Positions 1 to 10,347 are shown, counted from the first letter of the stretch. The stretch is DNA of 63,184 nucleotides from Betaproteobacteria bacterium (GCA_005881895.1 VBCG01000116.1:1-63184); one strand, 5' to 3'. Translations and numbers: made by a program. Notes: generated by a model from the letters alone, not told the origin.

Positions 1-165
1 AAGGGCGCCTGTGGCGCAGTCGGCGAAAAGCGGGTCGCGCGGCCGTCTTGGGCGGCGTTGTGTCGACGCAGAGGCCGCGCGGGGTACCCGCTCGCTGACG
101 TGATTTGCGCCACCCGAAGCCCGAGCGCAGCGGTTCAACCCGCTTCGATGTGAATATGCATCGAC
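1..165. other. Left-edge non-coding stretch
   Basis: GC-rich sequence downstream of pncB. I see no convincing reading frame, tRNA or terminator in it. Any gene to the left is outside the window. Confidence 0.5.
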
Positions 166-1362
166 TCACGCAGGCACGCCCTCTTCGGGTTTGGGCGCCG
201 GCACCTGAAACACTTCGCGCAGGTACGCGACATACGAGGGATCGTAGTCCATCGCCTTCGAGGGCTCGTCGCTGATCTTGGCGACCGGCTGTCCATTGCA
301 ACGCGTCATCTTGATCACGATCTGCAGCGCCTCGTAGCCGAGATCGTTCGTCAGATTCGTGCCGATACCGAACGCCGTCTGGCTGCGGCCGCGGAAATAG
401 TTGAACAGTCGGATGGCCAGCGGAACGGTGAGGCTGTCCGAGAACACCATCGCCTTCGTGCGCGGATCGATCCGCATCTTCTGGTAATGCGCGATCAGCT
501 TCTCGCCCCACTCGAATGGATCGCCCGAATCGTGACGCACGCCATCGAATAGCTTGCAGAAGAACAAGTCGAAGTCGCGCAGGAACGCAGCCATTCCGCA
601 GACGTCCGACAACGCGATGCCCAGGTCGCCGCGATATTCGCGCGCCCACGTGTTGAACGCGAACACCTGCGAGTCGCGTAACCGTGGGCCAACCGCCTGA
701 CACGCCTGCAAGTATTCGTGCGCCATCGTTCCAAGGGGCGTGAGACCGCGTTCCAGCGCGAGCATGACATTGCTGGTCCCGACGAACTTCTGGCCGATCT
801 TGGATTTCAGCGTCGCCACAATCTCGTCCTGCCATGCATGCGAGAAACGGCGGCGCGTACCGTAGTCGGCGATCCGAAACGCCGGATCGGGAACACCGTT
901 GATAATTTCGATTTTGGCCGCGAGCCGGCACCTGCCTTCGTCGAAGTTAGGCGTTGCGACCGTGTTGCGAAAGTAGATCTCGGACACGATCGCCAGAACG
1001 GGCACCTCGAACATGATCGTGTGCAGCCACGGGCCTTTGATCGCGATGTCGATCTCTTCGGTGCCTGCGATGCGGGTCACTTTAATGAACCGCTCGTCGA
1101 GCTGAAAGAGCCCCAGCAAGTCGATGAAGTCGCTCTTGAAAAAACGCCAGTGGCGAAGGTAATCGAGCTCGCGCCGGTTGAATCTGAGCGAGCAGAGCTG
1201 CCGAATTTCGTCCTGGATCTCGCCGATGTAAGGCGCCAGCGGAACGTCGGCATTGCGACATTTGAACCGGTACTCGACTTCCGCGCCCGGAAAATGATGC
1301 AATACGACCTGCATCATCGTGAACTTGTAAAGATCGGTATCGAGAAGCGATTGGATGATCAT
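166..1362 (-). CDS. pncB: Nicotinate phosphoribosyltransferase
   Basis: Converts nicotinate and PRPP to nicotinate mononucleotide, with ATP hydrolysis, in the cytosolic Preiss-Handler route of NAD salvage. The N-terminus [18 protein letters not shown] is characteristic of bacterial PncB, and the phosphoribosyl-binding region is visible around [15 protein letters not shown] and the later [10 protein letters not shown] motif. I start at the internal ATG (1362), not at the track start. This gives 398 residues, the usual PncB length of about 400, while the 19 residues upstream do not look like family sequence. It is divergent from corA and appears monocistronic. Confidence 0.93.
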   Translation of the reverse strand: MIIQSLLDTDLYKFTMMQVVLHHFPGAEVEYRFKCRNADVPLAPYIGEIQDEIRQLCSLRFNRRELDYLRHWRFFKSDFIDLLGLFQLDERFIKVTRIAGTEEIDIAIKGPWLHTIMFEVPVLAIVSEIYFRNTVATPNFDEGRCRLAAKIEIINGVPDPAFRIADYGTRRRFSHAWQDEIVATLKSKIGQKFVGTSNVMLALERGLTPLGTMAHEYLQACQAVGPRLRDSQVFAFNTWAREYRGDLGIALSDVCGMAAFLRDFDLFFCKLFDGVRHDSGDPFEWGEKLIAHYQKMRIDPRTKAMVFSDSLTVPLAIRLFNYFRGRSQTAFGIGTNLTNDLGYEALQIVIKMTRCNGQPVAKISDEPSKAMDYDPSYVAYLREVFQVPAPKPEEGVPA

Positions 1363-1527
1363 TGCAAGATGGCGGCTCCGCGCCGTGCCAGCCTGTTGCT
1401 CGGCACTGGATGAAACCATCGATGTTACCCGTTGATGCGCAGCCGGGCCATCGGATCGGTCTACAGCGCCGGTAGCGCCGCCTGCGTCGCGTCGCTATGA
1501 TGCGACCGGAAGGCATTCATCCGCGCC

Positions 1528-2514
1528 ATGCTGATCACCTGCGTTGTCTACGCGAACGGCCGCAAGCTCGCCGATATCCCGGTCGAGGACATCAGCGAAT
1601 ACGTCACGCGTCCCGATTGCTTCGTCTGGGTAGCGCTCTTTGAGCCGACCCGCGAAGAGCTCGATCAGATGGCGGAGGAGTTCGACCTGCATCCGCTCGC
1701 CGTTGAAGATGCACGGTCGGGCCATCAACGACCGAAGATCGAGGAGTACGGCGATTCGTTGTTTGCCGTGTTGCAGCCGATCGAAAAAATCAAGACCGAC
1801 GACGGCGACGACGATCTTCTCGTTGGCGAAGTCGATATTTTCGTAGGCGAGAATTACGTCTTGTCGGTGCGCCATCGGACGCACCTCGGATTCGCCGCCG
1901 TTCGCGCGCGCGCTGAACGCGAGCCCGAATTGTTGCGACACGGATCGGCCTTCGTGTTGTACGCACTGATGGACAACGTCGTCGATCGTTATTTCCCGGT
2001 GCTGGACGGTCTCGAGACGCAATTGGAAACCGCCGAGGAGCAGATGTTTTCGACCGCGCCGACGTCAACGCGCGACAGACTGGAAACGCTCTATGTTCTC
2101 AAGCGCAAGCTAATGACGCTGAAGCACGCGATCGCGCCGCTGATGGAAGCGGTCGGCAAGCTGTATGGCGGGCGCGTTCCGCATCTCTGCAAGGGGACGC
2201 AGGAATATTTTCGCGATGTCTACGATCACCTGTCGCGCATCAACGGCGCGATCGAAAGCAGCCGCGAAATGCTGACGACGGCGACACAAGTCAACCTCGC
2301 GCTCATCAGCTTGTCGGAAAACGAGGTGACGAAAAAGCTCGCAGCGTGGGGCGCGCTCATCACCGTGCCGACGCTGATTGCGGGCGTCTATGGGATGAAC
2401 TTCAAGAACATGCCGGAGCTCGACCTTTCGTTCGGCTACCCGCTCGCGATCATTTTTATGGTCGCCATCGATGCGCTGCTGTTCTGGCGCTTCCGGCTCG
2501 CCAAATGGATTTGA
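1528..2514 (+). CDS. corA: CorA-family magnesium/divalent cation channel
   Basis: Inner-membrane homopentameric channel for Mg2+ and possibly Co2+/Ni2+. The 328-residue protein has the expected long cytoplasmic N-terminal domain, then two C-terminal membrane helices. The signature YGMNF lies at about residues 288-292, at the end of the first helix, and is followed by the acidic periplasmic loop and a basic tail ending RLAKWI. The length is typical. The gene ends only 4 bp from the convergent cation-efflux gene, with no room for a terminator. I saw no Mg-responsive leader in the roughly 165 bp separating it from pncB. Confidence 0.93.
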   Translation: MLITCVVYANGRKLADIPVEDISEYVTRPDCFVWVALFEPTREELDQMAEEFDLHPLAVEDARSGHQRPKIEEYGDSLFAVLQPIEKIKTDDGDDDLLVGEVDIFVGENYVLSVRHRTHLGFAAVRARAEREPELLRHGSAFVLYALMDNVVDRYFPVLDGLETQLETAEEQMFSTAPTSTRDRLETLYVLKRKLMTLKHAIAPLMEAVGKLYGGRVPHLCKGTQEYFRDVYDHLSRINGAIESSREMLTTATQVNLALISLSENEVTKKLAAWGALITVPTLIAGVYGMNFKNMPELDLSFGYPLAIIFMVAIDALLFWRFRLAKWI

Positions 2515-2518
2515 TGTT

Positions 2519-3499
2519 CTAGCGCTTCTCGCCGTTCGTCGCGATGGGAATCACGCGGCGGTCGCCAAAGCGAGCGGGCGGCGGCCACGCCGGTTGCAGC
2601 GTCACATGCTCGATGCCGTAGTTTTCCAGCAGCAGCCGTTGCGCACGCGCTAGGATCACCGGCCATTCGGCGGCATCCGCGAGCGACAGGTGAGCCGACA
2701 GCGCAACGCGCTCGGAGCCCATGTGCCAAATATGCAGATCGTGCACACCGGTAATGCCGGCGATACGCGACAGCGCGCGCCCGATGGCATCGTAGTCCAG
2801 ATGAGCGGGAACGCCTTCCATCAGCACCCCGGTCGACTGTGCGAGGAGACGCCATGTCGAACGCAGGATCAATAGCGAAACGACAATCGACAGAATCGGG
2901 TCGATCGGTGTCCACGCCGTCGTGACAATCACCGCGCCCGCGATGATCGCGGCAACCGATCCCAGCACGTCGGAGAGAACGTGCAACAACGCGCCGCGCG
3001 TATTCATCGATGACGAAACACGCGAGAGGATCCACGCCGACACGAGGTTTGCGAGCAGGCCAACGATGGCGATCGCCAGGACGGTCGCTCCTGCGACGGG
3101 CGCAGGTTCGAGCAATCGCCGCACCGCTTCAACCGCGATGAATACAACGAGACCGAGCAGCACGAGCGCGTTGACGAATGCTGCCAGGACTTCGGCGCGC
3201 GCGTAACCGTAAGATGCCCGCTGCGTCGGTGGCCGCTGCGCAATGCGGGAAGCGAACAACGCGAGGCCGAGCGCTGCGGCGTCGGTCGCCATGTGACCGC
3301 CGTCGGAGAGCAGCGCGAGCGAGCCCGACCAGAACGCGCCGATCACCTCGACCAGCGCCATCCCGCCGGTGACCATGAGCGCCCAGATCAGCGCACGCTG
3401 CGCCGCCGGCGCACCAAGCGAAGCCGCGTGAGAATGCGCCGTCGTACCGGACCCGTGCCCGGCGTGATCATGGCCGCCGCGTCGATGATGAGCAGTCAT
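2519..3499 (-). CDS. Cation diffusion facilitator (CzcD/ZitB-like Zn2+/H+ antiporter)
   Basis: Inner-membrane exporter of Zn2+, Co2+ or Cd2+ by proton antiport. It is 326 residues long with a His-rich N-terminus (HHRRGGHDHAGHG, then HSH) and about six membrane helices. The two intramembrane metal-site motifs are intact: SDGGHMATD (H69, D73) and HVLSD (H173, D177). The C-terminal cytoplasmic domain has the ferredoxin-like CDF regulatory fold, including HDLHIW. These features match the CzcD/ZitB branch; the exact metal cannot be read from sequence. No metal-responsive regulator is adjacent. Confidence 0.9.
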   Translation of the reverse strand: MTAHHRRGGHDHAGHGSGTTAHSHAASLGAPAAQRALIWALMVTGGMALVEVIGAFWSGSLALLSDGGHMATDAAALGLALFASRIAQRPPTQRASYGYARAEVLAAFVNALVLLGLVVFIAVEAVRRLLEPAPVAGATVLAIAIVGLLANLVSAWILSRVSSSMNTRGALLHVLSDVLGSVAAIIAGAVIVTTAWTPIDPILSIVVSLLILRSTWRLLAQSTGVLMEGVPAHLDYDAIGRALSRIAGITGVHDLHIWHMGSERVALSAHLSLADAAEWPVILARAQRLLLENYGIEHVTLQPAWPPPARFGDRRVIPIATNGEKR

Positions 3500-3646
3500 C
3501 GACGTTGATTGTCATGCAAAGTGCCGCGGCGTGTCACATTTCTATCTGGAACACACCTTTCAAAACGCGTCGAGCCCTCGGCTGATCGGCTCAAAACCTC
3601 GTCCGACTGCAACGCAAACGGTGAGGCAGGACGGTAAAATCCGGCC

Positions 3647-4273
3647 GTGGATGCCCAGGAAGCGCTCTCAGACCGGATCGACGCATTGTTGCCGCAAACG
3701 CAATGCACGCGCTGTGGATATCGTGCCTGCCGTCCCTACGCCGAAGCGATTGTGGCGGGAACGGCCGACATCAACCGGTGTCCGCCCGGCGGCCCGCAAA
3801 CCATCGTTGCGCTTGCGGCACTCACCGGACGCCCGGTTCAAGCTCTCGAAGCCGCGTGCGGCACGCACGGTCCGCCGGCCGTAGCACGCATCGATGAGGA
3901 AGCCTGTATCGGCTGCACATTGTGCATTGCGGCGTGCCCCGTCGACGCGATCATCGGCGCCGCAAAGCGAATGCATGCGGTGCTGCCATCGCTTTGTACC
4001 GGTTGCGAGCTTTGCGTTGCGCCCTGCCCTGTCGATTGCATCGTCATCGAGCCCACCGACCGCGAATGGACGCAGCGCGATGCCGTAATGGCACGCGACC
4101 GCTTCGTTGCACGCAATAACCGCCTCGCGCGTGGCGAGCGGATCGCGAATCGCACGTGCGCTGATGAATCGCCGGGTCACGTCGACGCACGCGTCAGCCG
4201 GCAGGCTCGCGTCGCGGCCGCCTTTGCGCGCGCTCGGGCACGGAGAGCAGCAGCGAAACCCGATTCGCGATGA
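3647..4273 (+). CDS. RnfB-like electron transport ferredoxin
   Basis: Soluble iron-sulfur protein resembling RnfB/RsxB but encoded alone, without other rnf genes. The Fe-S domain uses C20, C23, C28 and C45 (CTRCGYRAC). It is followed by two ferredoxin-type 4Fe-4S motifs, C87-x2-C90-x2-C93-x3-C97-P and C117-x2-C120-x2-C123-x3-C127-P. There is no N-terminal membrane helix, unlike full RnfB. It starts at GTG 3647; a TAAAAT box lies only 6 bp upstream, so the message could be nearly leaderless. Solo RnfB-like proteins are common in betaproteobacteria beside nth, as here, where electron delivery to Fe-S enzymes is a reasonable guess. Confidence 0.88.
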   Translation: MDAQEALSDRIDALLPQTQCTRCGYRACRPYAEAIVAGTADINRCPPGGPQTIVALAALTGRPVQALEAACGTHGPPAVARIDEEACIGCTLCIAACPVDAIIGAAKRMHAVLPSLCTGCELCVAPCPVDCIVIEPTDREWTQRDAVMARDRFVARNNRLARGERIANRTCADESPGHVDARVSRQARVAAAFARARARRAAAKPDSR

Positions 4274-4337
4274 TGGCGACTCGTGTACGCGAACATCGAT
4301 ACTTCTTGCACTCTTGTCGCTGCCCCTGACAACTTCG

Positions 4338-5243
4338 ATGCTGCTCGCCGTAGACCGCGATTTCTCTGAGCATCTCGACGCCCTATGGGATTTCGATGCG
4401 CCGGCTATTTCGGAGGCTCGATTTCGCGCCGAGCTCGCAAAGCATCCAATACCTTCCCGCGAAGCACGTGAGACGACGACGCAGGTTGCGCGCGCACTCG
4501 CATTGCAGCGAAAATTTGCCGACGCGGACGCCGCACTCGACACACTTGCAAACGATCTGGACAAAGCGCCGGCACGGATTCGCGTTCGCTATCTGCTCGA
4601 GCGTGGACGCATTCGCAATTCAAGCGGAAAGCGGGAGGACGCAGTACTGCTGTTCAGGCAAGCCGCCAATGCGGCCCTGACTGACACTCTTCCCGGCGCT
4701 GATTTCTACCGCGTCGATGCGTTGCACATGTTGGGCATCGCAACGCCCCCGGACGAGCAGATTGACTGGAACCTGCGGGCGCTCGCCGCCGCTGACGGGT
4801 CGGCAGACGTCCGCGCCCGCGGCTGGCGCGGATCGCTATTCAACAACATCGGCTGGACGTACCACGATCGTGGCGATTACGCGACGGCGCTCGATTATTG
4901 GCAGAAAGGATTGACGGCGCGAGAAGCTGCCGGTGACAAGGCGCGAGCGAAAATCGCGAAGTGGACGCTTGCGCGTGGGCTGCGTTCTCTGAATCGTCTC
5001 GACGAGGCAGAAAAGATCCAGCGCGAGCTCGTCGTGGAAAACGAGAAGGCAGAAGCGCCGGATGGGTATGTCTACGAAGAGCTTGCCGAAATCGCGCTGG
5101 CGCGGAACGACGCCGCCGCCGCAAAGCCGTGGGCCGCGAAGGCGTATACCGTTCTCAAGAACGATATCTGGCTCGCCGCAAACGAGAAGGCGCGTCTGGC
5201 TCGCCTCGCGGAGATCGGCGGGGTCGTGGGGGTCGTGAAATGA
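4338..5243 (+). CDS. TPR-repeat protein (betaproteobacterial conserved)
   Basis: A 301-residue helical protein with tetratricopeptide-like repeats, for example GSLFNNIGWTYHDRGDYATALDYWQKG, where the Asn-Asn-Gly-Trp and Ala-Tyr-Trp pattern is typical. The track starts at 4107, but the first 77 residues read antisense-like sequence overlapping the ferredoxin gene. The in-frame ATG at 4338 (MLLAVDRDFSEHLDALWDF) looks like the true start. Its stop overlaps the nth start (ATGA), so it is translationally coupled to the DNA glycosylase. Function is unknown; TPR proteins generally scaffold protein complexes. Confidence 0.75.
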   Translation: MLLAVDRDFSEHLDALWDFDAPAISEARFRAELAKHPIPSREARETTTQVARALALQRKFADADAALDTLANDLDKAPARIRVRYLLERGRIRNSSGKREDAVLLFRQAANAALTDTLPGADFYRVDALHMLGIATPPDEQIDWNLRALAAADGSADVRARGWRGSLFNNIGWTYHDRGDYATALDYWQKGLTAREAAGDKARAKIAKWTLARGLRSLNRLDEAEKIQRELVVENEKAEAPDGYVYEELAEIALARNDAAAAKPWAAKAYTVLKNDIWLAANEKARLARLAEIGGVVGVVK

Positions 5244-5884
5244 GTCCGGCGAAACGCCGCACGCTCTTCGAGCGGCTTGCGGCGCTCGATCCGCATCCGA
5301 AAAGCGAGCTCGAGTATTCGACGCCGTTCGAGCTGCTGGTGTCCGTCGTGCTCTCCGCGCAAGCGACCGACAAGGGTGTCAACAAGGCGACTGCGAAGCT
5401 TTATCGCGTGGCCAGCACACCGGCAGCGATTATCAAGCTCGGCGTCGACGGATTGATCCCCTACATCAGCTCGATCGGACTTTATCGGAACAAGGCCAAG
5501 AACGTCGTCGCGTTATCGGAAATCATTGTGCGTGAGCATGACGGCGAGGTGCCGCGCACGCGTGAAGCGCTGGAAAAACTGCCCGGCGTGGGTCGCAAGA
5601 CGGCCAATGTCGTGCTGAACGTCGCGTTCGGCGAGCCCACGATCGCCGTCGACACGCACATCTTCCGCGTCGCGAATCGCACGGGACTCGCCCCGGGTAA
5701 GGACCCATTCGAAGTGGAGCAACGGCTCGTCAAGGCCGTGCCGCCACCGTTCGTTCAGCACGCGCACCATTGGCTGATCCTGCATGGACGGTACACATGT
5801 GTTGCGCGCGTGCCGAAATGTCCGGAGTGCGCGATCCGTGATCTGTGTGCGTACCCGCGGAAGACAAAGTCCAAGGCGGCCTGA
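5240..5884 (+). CDS. nth: Endonuclease III (DNA glycosylase/AP lyase)
   Basis: Base-excision repair enzyme that removes oxidised pyrimidines and cleaves the abasic site. The 214-residue protein aligns without gaps to the E. coli catalytic positions: Lys120 in the helix-hairpin-helix LPGVGRKTANVVLN and Asp138 in VDTHIFRVANR. The C-terminal [4Fe-4S] ligands are C187-x6-C194-x2-C197-x5-C203. The ATG at 5240 overlaps the upstream TPR stop, and a DUF1841 gene follows 3 bp later, so the three appear cotranscribed. The track start at 4961 is a read-through of the upstream gene in another frame. Confidence 0.96.
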   Translation: MSPAKRRTLFERLAALDPHPKSELEYSTPFELLVSVVLSAQATDKGVNKATAKLYRVASTPAAIIKLGVDGLIPYISSIGLYRNKAKNVVALSEIIVREHDGEVPRTREALEKLPGVGRKTANVVLNVAFGEPTIAVDTHIFRVANRTGLAPGKDPFEVEQRLVKAVPPPFVQHAHHWLILHGRYTCVARVPKCPECAIRDLCAYPRKTKSKAA

Positions 5885-5887
5885 ACG

Positions 5888-6313
5888 ATGTTCACGCCTA
5901 CGCGCGACGAGGTGCGTCGTTTCTTCGTCAATGCATGGGCAAAGTATCGCGCGGGCGCGCCGATCGAGGGCCTCGAGAAAACTGCCGTCGGTCTTGTCGC
6001 GTTGCATCCCGAATACCAGGCCATTGTCGAAACGCCCGAGCGGCATTTGGAGCGCGACTTCGTGCCGGAGAGCGGAGCCGTCAACCCGTTCCTGCATCTA
6101 TCATTGCATCTTGCCGTCGCCGAGCAACTGGCGATCGATCAGCCGCGCGGGATTCGCGCACATTTCGAGCGCCTGCGCGCGTCGCGCGACGATGAGCACG
6201 CCGCGTTGCACGCGCTGCTGGAATGTCTGGGGGAAACGCTATGGCAGGCTCAGCGCCTGAACACGCCGCCCGATGAGCGTGTCTACCTCGAATGCCTTGA
6301 ACGACAGCGATAG
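5888..6313 (+). CDS. DUF1841 family protein
   Basis: A 141-residue soluble protein of the DUF1841 family, found beside nth in many betaproteobacteria. It has the conserved N-terminus (FTPTRDEVRRFFVNAW) and the central NPFLHLSLHLAVAEQL motif with several histidines. No enzymatic role is established. It is separated from nth by only 3 bp and is probably the last gene of the operon. It ends 8 bp before a convergent cytochrome gene. Confidence 0.85.
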   Translation: MFTPTRDEVRRFFVNAWAKYRAGAPIEGLEKTAVGLVALHPEYQAIVETPERHLERDFVPESGAVNPFLHLSLHLAVAEQLAIDQPRGIRAHFERLRASRDDEHAALHALLECLGETLWQAQRLNTPPDERVYLECLERQR

Positions 6314-6321
6314 TAAATCGC

Positions 6322-6651
6322 CTACATCCTCGACTGGAGCACCGTGGGTTGCGTGCTGAAGTACGCGGCGAGATTATCGATGTCTTGCGTGGTCAACGTT
6401 CCCGCGAACCCGTTCATCGTCGGATCTTTGCGTGCGCCGGATTTGTAATCGCGGAGCGCCTTCGCGAGATAGTCCTGGTTTTGCCCGGCGAGCTTCGGAT
6501 AGTCCGGCACCTGGCTGTTACCGTCCATCCCGTGGCACGCTTGGCAGACTTCGCTAACCTTCTTCTTTGCTGCCGCGAGGTCGGCCGCTTGGACCGCCCC
6601 TGAGGCGAGCATCGCCGCCGCGGTGACGACGCCGAGAAAGAATCGGCTCAT
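6322..6651 (-). CDS. Small periplasmic cytochrome c (c4/c5-like)
   Basis: Monohaem electron carrier of 109 residues. The signal peptide is MSRFFLGVVTAAAMLASGAVQA. Haem is attached at C36-Q-A-C39-H40, and a distal Met ligand is probably in DPTMNGFAGTL. The ATG at 6651 overlaps the stop of the preceding cytochrome gene as ATGA, so the track ORF reaching 7059 is only a read-through. The two neighbouring single-haem proteins resemble the two halves of a dihaem cytochrome c4 and may act as a pair in respiratory electron transfer. Confidence 0.9.
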   Translation of the reverse strand: MSRFFLGVVTAAAMLASGAVQAADLAAAKKKVSEVCQACHGMDGNSQVPDYPKLAGQNQDYLAKALRDYKSGARKDPTMNGFAGTLTTQDIDNLAAYFSTQPTVLQSRM

Positions 6652-7001
6652 TGTGCGACCCGCAATCCCAGTTGGGCGTAATACGCAGCGATGTTGGCCA
6701 TGTCGGCATCCGACAACGACGAGGCGATCGCGCGCATCGATGGATGCGTACGCGCGCCGCTCTTGTATTCCTGCAACGCCTTGACGATGTAAGTCTGATG
6801 CTGGCCGGCGATCTTCGGCACCCGATAGACCTCCGGATAAGCCGTCCGCCACCCGGGGATGCCATGGCAACCCTGGCACATCTGGACTTTCTGACTGCCT
6901 ATCTCCGCATTCCCGGCGGCACCGGGTGCTTGCGCGAAGGCGGCAGCGCAGAATGCGATCGCCGCGGCGGCGCTTGCGGCAAACGGAATGGATCGGGTCA
7001 T
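6648..7001 (-). CDS. Small periplasmic cytochrome c (first of pair)
   Basis: A 117-residue monohaem cytochrome with an N-terminal signal sequence (MTRSIPFAASAAAAIAFCAA) and a CQGCH haem site at residues 42-46. It shares the C-terminal architecture of its partner: KIAGQHQTYIVKALQEYKSG here, and KLAGQNQDYLAKALRDYKSG in the other. This strongly suggests a tandem duplication. The probable axial Met lies in THPSMRAIASSL. It is translationally coupled to the downstream cytochrome. Confidence 0.9.
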   Translation of the reverse strand: MTRSIPFAASAAAAIAFCAAAFAQAPGAAGNAEIGSQKVQMCQGCHGIPGWRTAYPEVYRVPKIAGQHQTYIVKALQEYKSGARTHPSMRAIASSLSDADMANIAAYYAQLGLRVAQ

Positions 7002-7120
7002 CGGGTGAGGACGGGGTGGACCGGTGGGCGAAGGACAGAAATGGCTGGCGAAGCGCCAAAACCTTGCAATTCTATGGGCTACAAATGCGACGGGTCAAAA
7101 CCCCCGACGATCGCTCACCC

Positions 7121-7450
7121 TTATTCTCCGCGCTCGAGGTATTGCATTTTCTCTTTCACGTCTTTCCACTTATCAGCGTCTTCCGGCGCCGGCTTCCGCT
7201 CGATGATCGGCTTCCAGACCTTGGATAGCTCGGCGTTCAGCGCCTTGAATTGCTGCTGGCCCGCCGGCACGTCATCTTCGGCGTAAATCGCCTCGACCGG
7301 ACATTCCGCGACGCACAACGTGCAATCGATGCATTCGTCGGGGTCGATGACGAGGAAATTCGGACCCTCGCGAAAGCAATCGACCGGGCAAACATCGACG
7401 CAATCGGTATATTTGCAGCGAATGCAACTCTCGGTTACTACGTAGGTCAT
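7121..7450 (-). CDS. fdxA: 7Fe ferredoxin (FdxA type)
   Basis: Ferredoxin of 109 residues starting at the ATG in TACGTAGGTCAT (7450). The track start at 7558 adds an unrelated N-terminus. The pattern C9-x2-C12-x4-C17-x3-C21-P, then C40-x2-C43-x2-C46-x3-C50-P, fits one [3Fe-4S] and one [4Fe-4S] cluster in the Azotobacter FdI/FdxA family. The C-terminal extension ([13 protein letters not shown]) is also characteristic. It is a low-potential electron carrier of unassigned partner, transcribed divergently from trxA. Confidence 0.93.
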   Translation of the reverse strand: MTYVVTESCIRCKYTDCVDVCPVDCFREGPNFLVIDPDECIDCTLCVAECPVEAIYAEDDVPAGQQQFKALNAELSKVWKPIIERKPAPEDADKWKDVKEKMQYLERGE

Positions 7451-7520
7451 CCCAAAAAACCGTGCGACGTCTTGCAAGGACTTGAATTCTAGCAGATCGC
7501 TCCCTACGTTCGAAGGACGC

Positions 7521-7538
7521 GGTCCGGCCGTCCGGACC
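7521..7538. promoter_or_regulatory. Palindrome between fdxA and trxA
   Basis: GGTCCGG-CCGT-CCGGACC is a perfect 7-bp inverted repeat lying in the divergent fdxA/trxA spacer. It could be an operator or a small hairpin. No regulator can be named. Confidence 0.3.
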
Positions 7539-7613
7539 AGGCTACGGTAAAATGGCAAGCAACGCAGCCGTCGCGGGTAGCCCGGCGCACGGCCGGCGTT
7601 AGAGAGGACTTAA

Positions 7614-7940
7614 ATGAGCGAAATGATCAAGCAGGTTTCTGACACGACGTTCGAGCAGGATGTTCTGAAATCGGCTAACCCGGTCCTGGTTGATTTCTGG
7701 GCCGAATGGTGCGGCCCGTGCAAGATGTTCGCGCCGGTGCTGGACGAAGTGGCGAAAACCTATCAGGGCAAGCTGACGGTGGCGAAGCTCGACATCGATG
7801 CCAATCCCGCCACTCCGGGAAAGTACGGCATCCGCGGCATCCCGACGGTCATTTTGTACAAGGGCGGGCAAGTCCACGCGCAAAAGGTGGGTGCCCTCAC
7901 CAAGTCGCAATTAACAGCCTTTCTTGACAGCAACCTGTAA
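7614..7940 (+). CDS. trxA: Thioredoxin 1
   Basis: Cytosolic disulfide reductase of 108 residues with the active-site motif WCGPCK (C33, C36), the buried Asp in VDFWAEW and the cis-Pro loop GIRGIPT. Length and sequence are those of canonical TrxA. A purine-rich Shine-Dalgarno (GAGAGGACTTAA) precedes the ATG. Its position directly before rho is the conserved proteobacterial order. Confidence 0.97.
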   Translation: MSEMIKQVSDTTFEQDVLKSANPVLVDFWAEWCGPCKMFAPVLDEVAKTYQGKLTVAKLDIDANPATPGKYGIRGIPTVILYKGGQVHAQKVGALTKSQLTAFLDSNL

Positions 7941-7966
7941 CCCCGTTACGCTGCCCATCGACTGAG

Positions 7967-7994
7967 TCCCCGCGTGGTTTGACCGCGAGGGCTT
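7967..7994 (+). terminator. Possible weak terminator after trxA
   Basis: CCCCGCG-TGGTTTGAC-CGCGAGGG followed by CTTT can form a short GC-rich stem with one bulge in the trxA-rho spacer. The U-tract is poor. The rest of the 231-bp spacer (7941-8171) probably contains the rho leader, but no other signal is clear. Confidence 0.3.
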
Positions 7995-8171
7995 TAGCCG
8001 GCGTTCAAGGGTCGCCAGCCGATGCTGGAACTTGAGCGCCGGAGAGCGATTCCCGGCGCCACCGCCTTCCTTTCGGGGCGCCGGTAGTTCCCAAAAATCC
8101 AGCTCCCGCGTCGTTCATCGGCCCCGAGAGGCCGCCCTTCGTCGTATTCGCACGACTTTCCCTTCCGCCCC

Positions 8172-9405
<1,234 letters not shown>

Positions 9406-9592
9406 CACTACAGTTTGAAGTCCGTTCTCCGCCTCCCGAGGCAACGCCGAGGGACCTGCTGTTGTTCTCCAACTACGCGAAATCACGTATTGCTTCCCCT
9501 CGCGCTCGGTTGCAGCATTCGATCTCCGCCGACCGTTGCGGGCGGGCGCGGCCGGTGGATTTCTTGCTCTGACCCGCCGGAGGAGTGTCGCG

Positions 9593-9787
9593 ATGCCAAG
9601 GAAATATGTCGATTGCCGCGAGTTCCCGAGCGACATGAAATGCACGGTCGCACTGTCGGCCGACAATGAGGATGAGCTTCTCGACGCTGCTGCGCAGCAC
9701 GCCGTTACCGTGCACAAGCATTCGGATTCGCCCGAGCTGCGCCGTCAACTTCGTTCGATGATCCGCGAAGGCAGTCCGTCTTTGTAG
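9593..9787 (+). CDS. DUF1059 family small protein
   Basis: A 64-residue protein beginning MPRKYVDCREFPSDMKC, with a strong GGAGGAG ribosome-binding site 7 bp before the ATG at 9593. This matches the small DUF1059 family, with conserved CREF and Cys residues and the H-x3-VHKH region (AAQHAVTVHKH). Function is unknown. It sits between rho and rpmE, which are often direct neighbours. The track start at 9536 includes unrelated leader sequence. Confidence 0.8.
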   Translation: MPRKYVDCREFPSDMKCTVALSADNEDELLDAAAQHAVTVHKHSDSPELRRQLRSMIREGSPSL

Positions 9788-9794
9788 AAAAATA

Positions 9795-9824
9795 GGCCGC
9801 TGGCCAACGATCGGGGCCGGCGGC
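9795..9824 (+). terminator. Hairpin after the DUF1059 gene
   Basis: GGCCGCTGGCC and GGCCGGCGGC form an imperfect 10-bp inverted repeat just downstream of the stop, followed only by the pyrimidine-rich TTCCCTACCTCTT. It is a plausible weak terminator. Confidence 0.35.
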
Positions 9825-9919
9825 TTCCCTACCTCTTCGGGCTAGCTCGTCCCCGTGCAAGTCATTGAAGTGGTTTAGTCTTTTGACTGCGGCTTGCAAT
9901 GAGCGTCCGCGGCCCAACC

Positions 9920-9948
9920 TTGTCTTGCACAGCAGAATCGGGGATAAT
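9920..9948 (+). promoter_or_regulatory. Sigma70-type promoter for rpmE
   Basis: TTGTCT, a 17-bp spacer, and GATAAT match the housekeeping consensus well. The site lies about 115 bp upstream of the rpmE start in an otherwise gene-free stretch. Confidence 0.6.
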
Positions 9949-10062
9949 GTCCGATTGCCCGAAGCCAAGCTATTTCAGCGTTTTAGGCCGAATGGCCTAT
10001 CGCGGCGACGGCGTTTCCGGTGCAGGATTCCCAGCATTCCGGGCCCAAGCGAGAGGCACACA

Positions 10063-10287
10063 ATGAAAGCCGATATTCATCCCAAATACAGCGAAATCGA
10101 CGTGACATGCAGCTGCGGCGTCACGTTCAAGACGCGCTCGACGATTAACAAGCCGCTGCACGTCGAAGTTTGTTCGTCGTGCCATCCGTTCTACACGGGA
10201 AAACAGAAGATCGTTGACACGGCCGGACGCGTCGAGAAGTTCCGTCAGCGTTACGGGCAAAAGAGCGCGCCGACGACGGCTTCGTAA
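10063..10287 (+). CDS. rpmE: 50S ribosomal protein L31 (zinc-binding form)
   Basis: A 74-residue large-subunit protein. It carries the four zinc ligands C16, C18, C37 and C40 (TCSCG and [10 protein letters not shown]), so it is the Zn-containing C+ type, not the YkgM-like paralogue. The start is the ATG after GAGAGGCACACA at 10063; the track's 9865 start is upstream noise. A strong terminator follows. Confidence 0.96.
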   Translation: MKADIHPKYSEIDVTCSCGVTFKTRSTINKPLHVEVCSSCHPFYTGKQKIVDTAGRVEKFRQRYGQKSAPTTAS

Positions 10288-10323
10288 CGTATCGCTGCTT
10301 CGTCCCTCGCGCTCTGTCCTAGT

Positions 10324-10347
10324 AAAGGCAGCTTCGGCTGCCTTTTT
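10324..10347 (+). terminator. Rho-independent terminator after rpmE
   Basis: AAAGGCAGC-TTCG-GCTGCCTTTTT forms an 8-9 bp stem with a stable TTCG tetraloop and a T-tract, 36 bp after the rpmE stop. This is a textbook intrinsic terminator. Confidence 0.92.

Noticed and set aside
718-1413. Long plus-strand ORF over pncB
   Set aside because: Antisense shadow in GC-rich DNA; pncB on the minus strand has full family motifs and length.
3647-4273. Part of an rnf operon
   Set aside because: No rnfA, C, D, G or E genes are nearby, so it is treated as a solo RnfB-like ferredoxin.
4107-4337. N-terminal extension of the TPR ORF
   Set aside because: Overlaps the RnfB-like gene in another frame, has low-complexity Arg/Ser composition and no ribosome-binding site.
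9406-9572. C-terminal extension of the rho ORF as a novel fused domain
   Set aside because: It is the read-through of the frameshifted part; the true Rho C-terminus ends at 9405 in the other frame.
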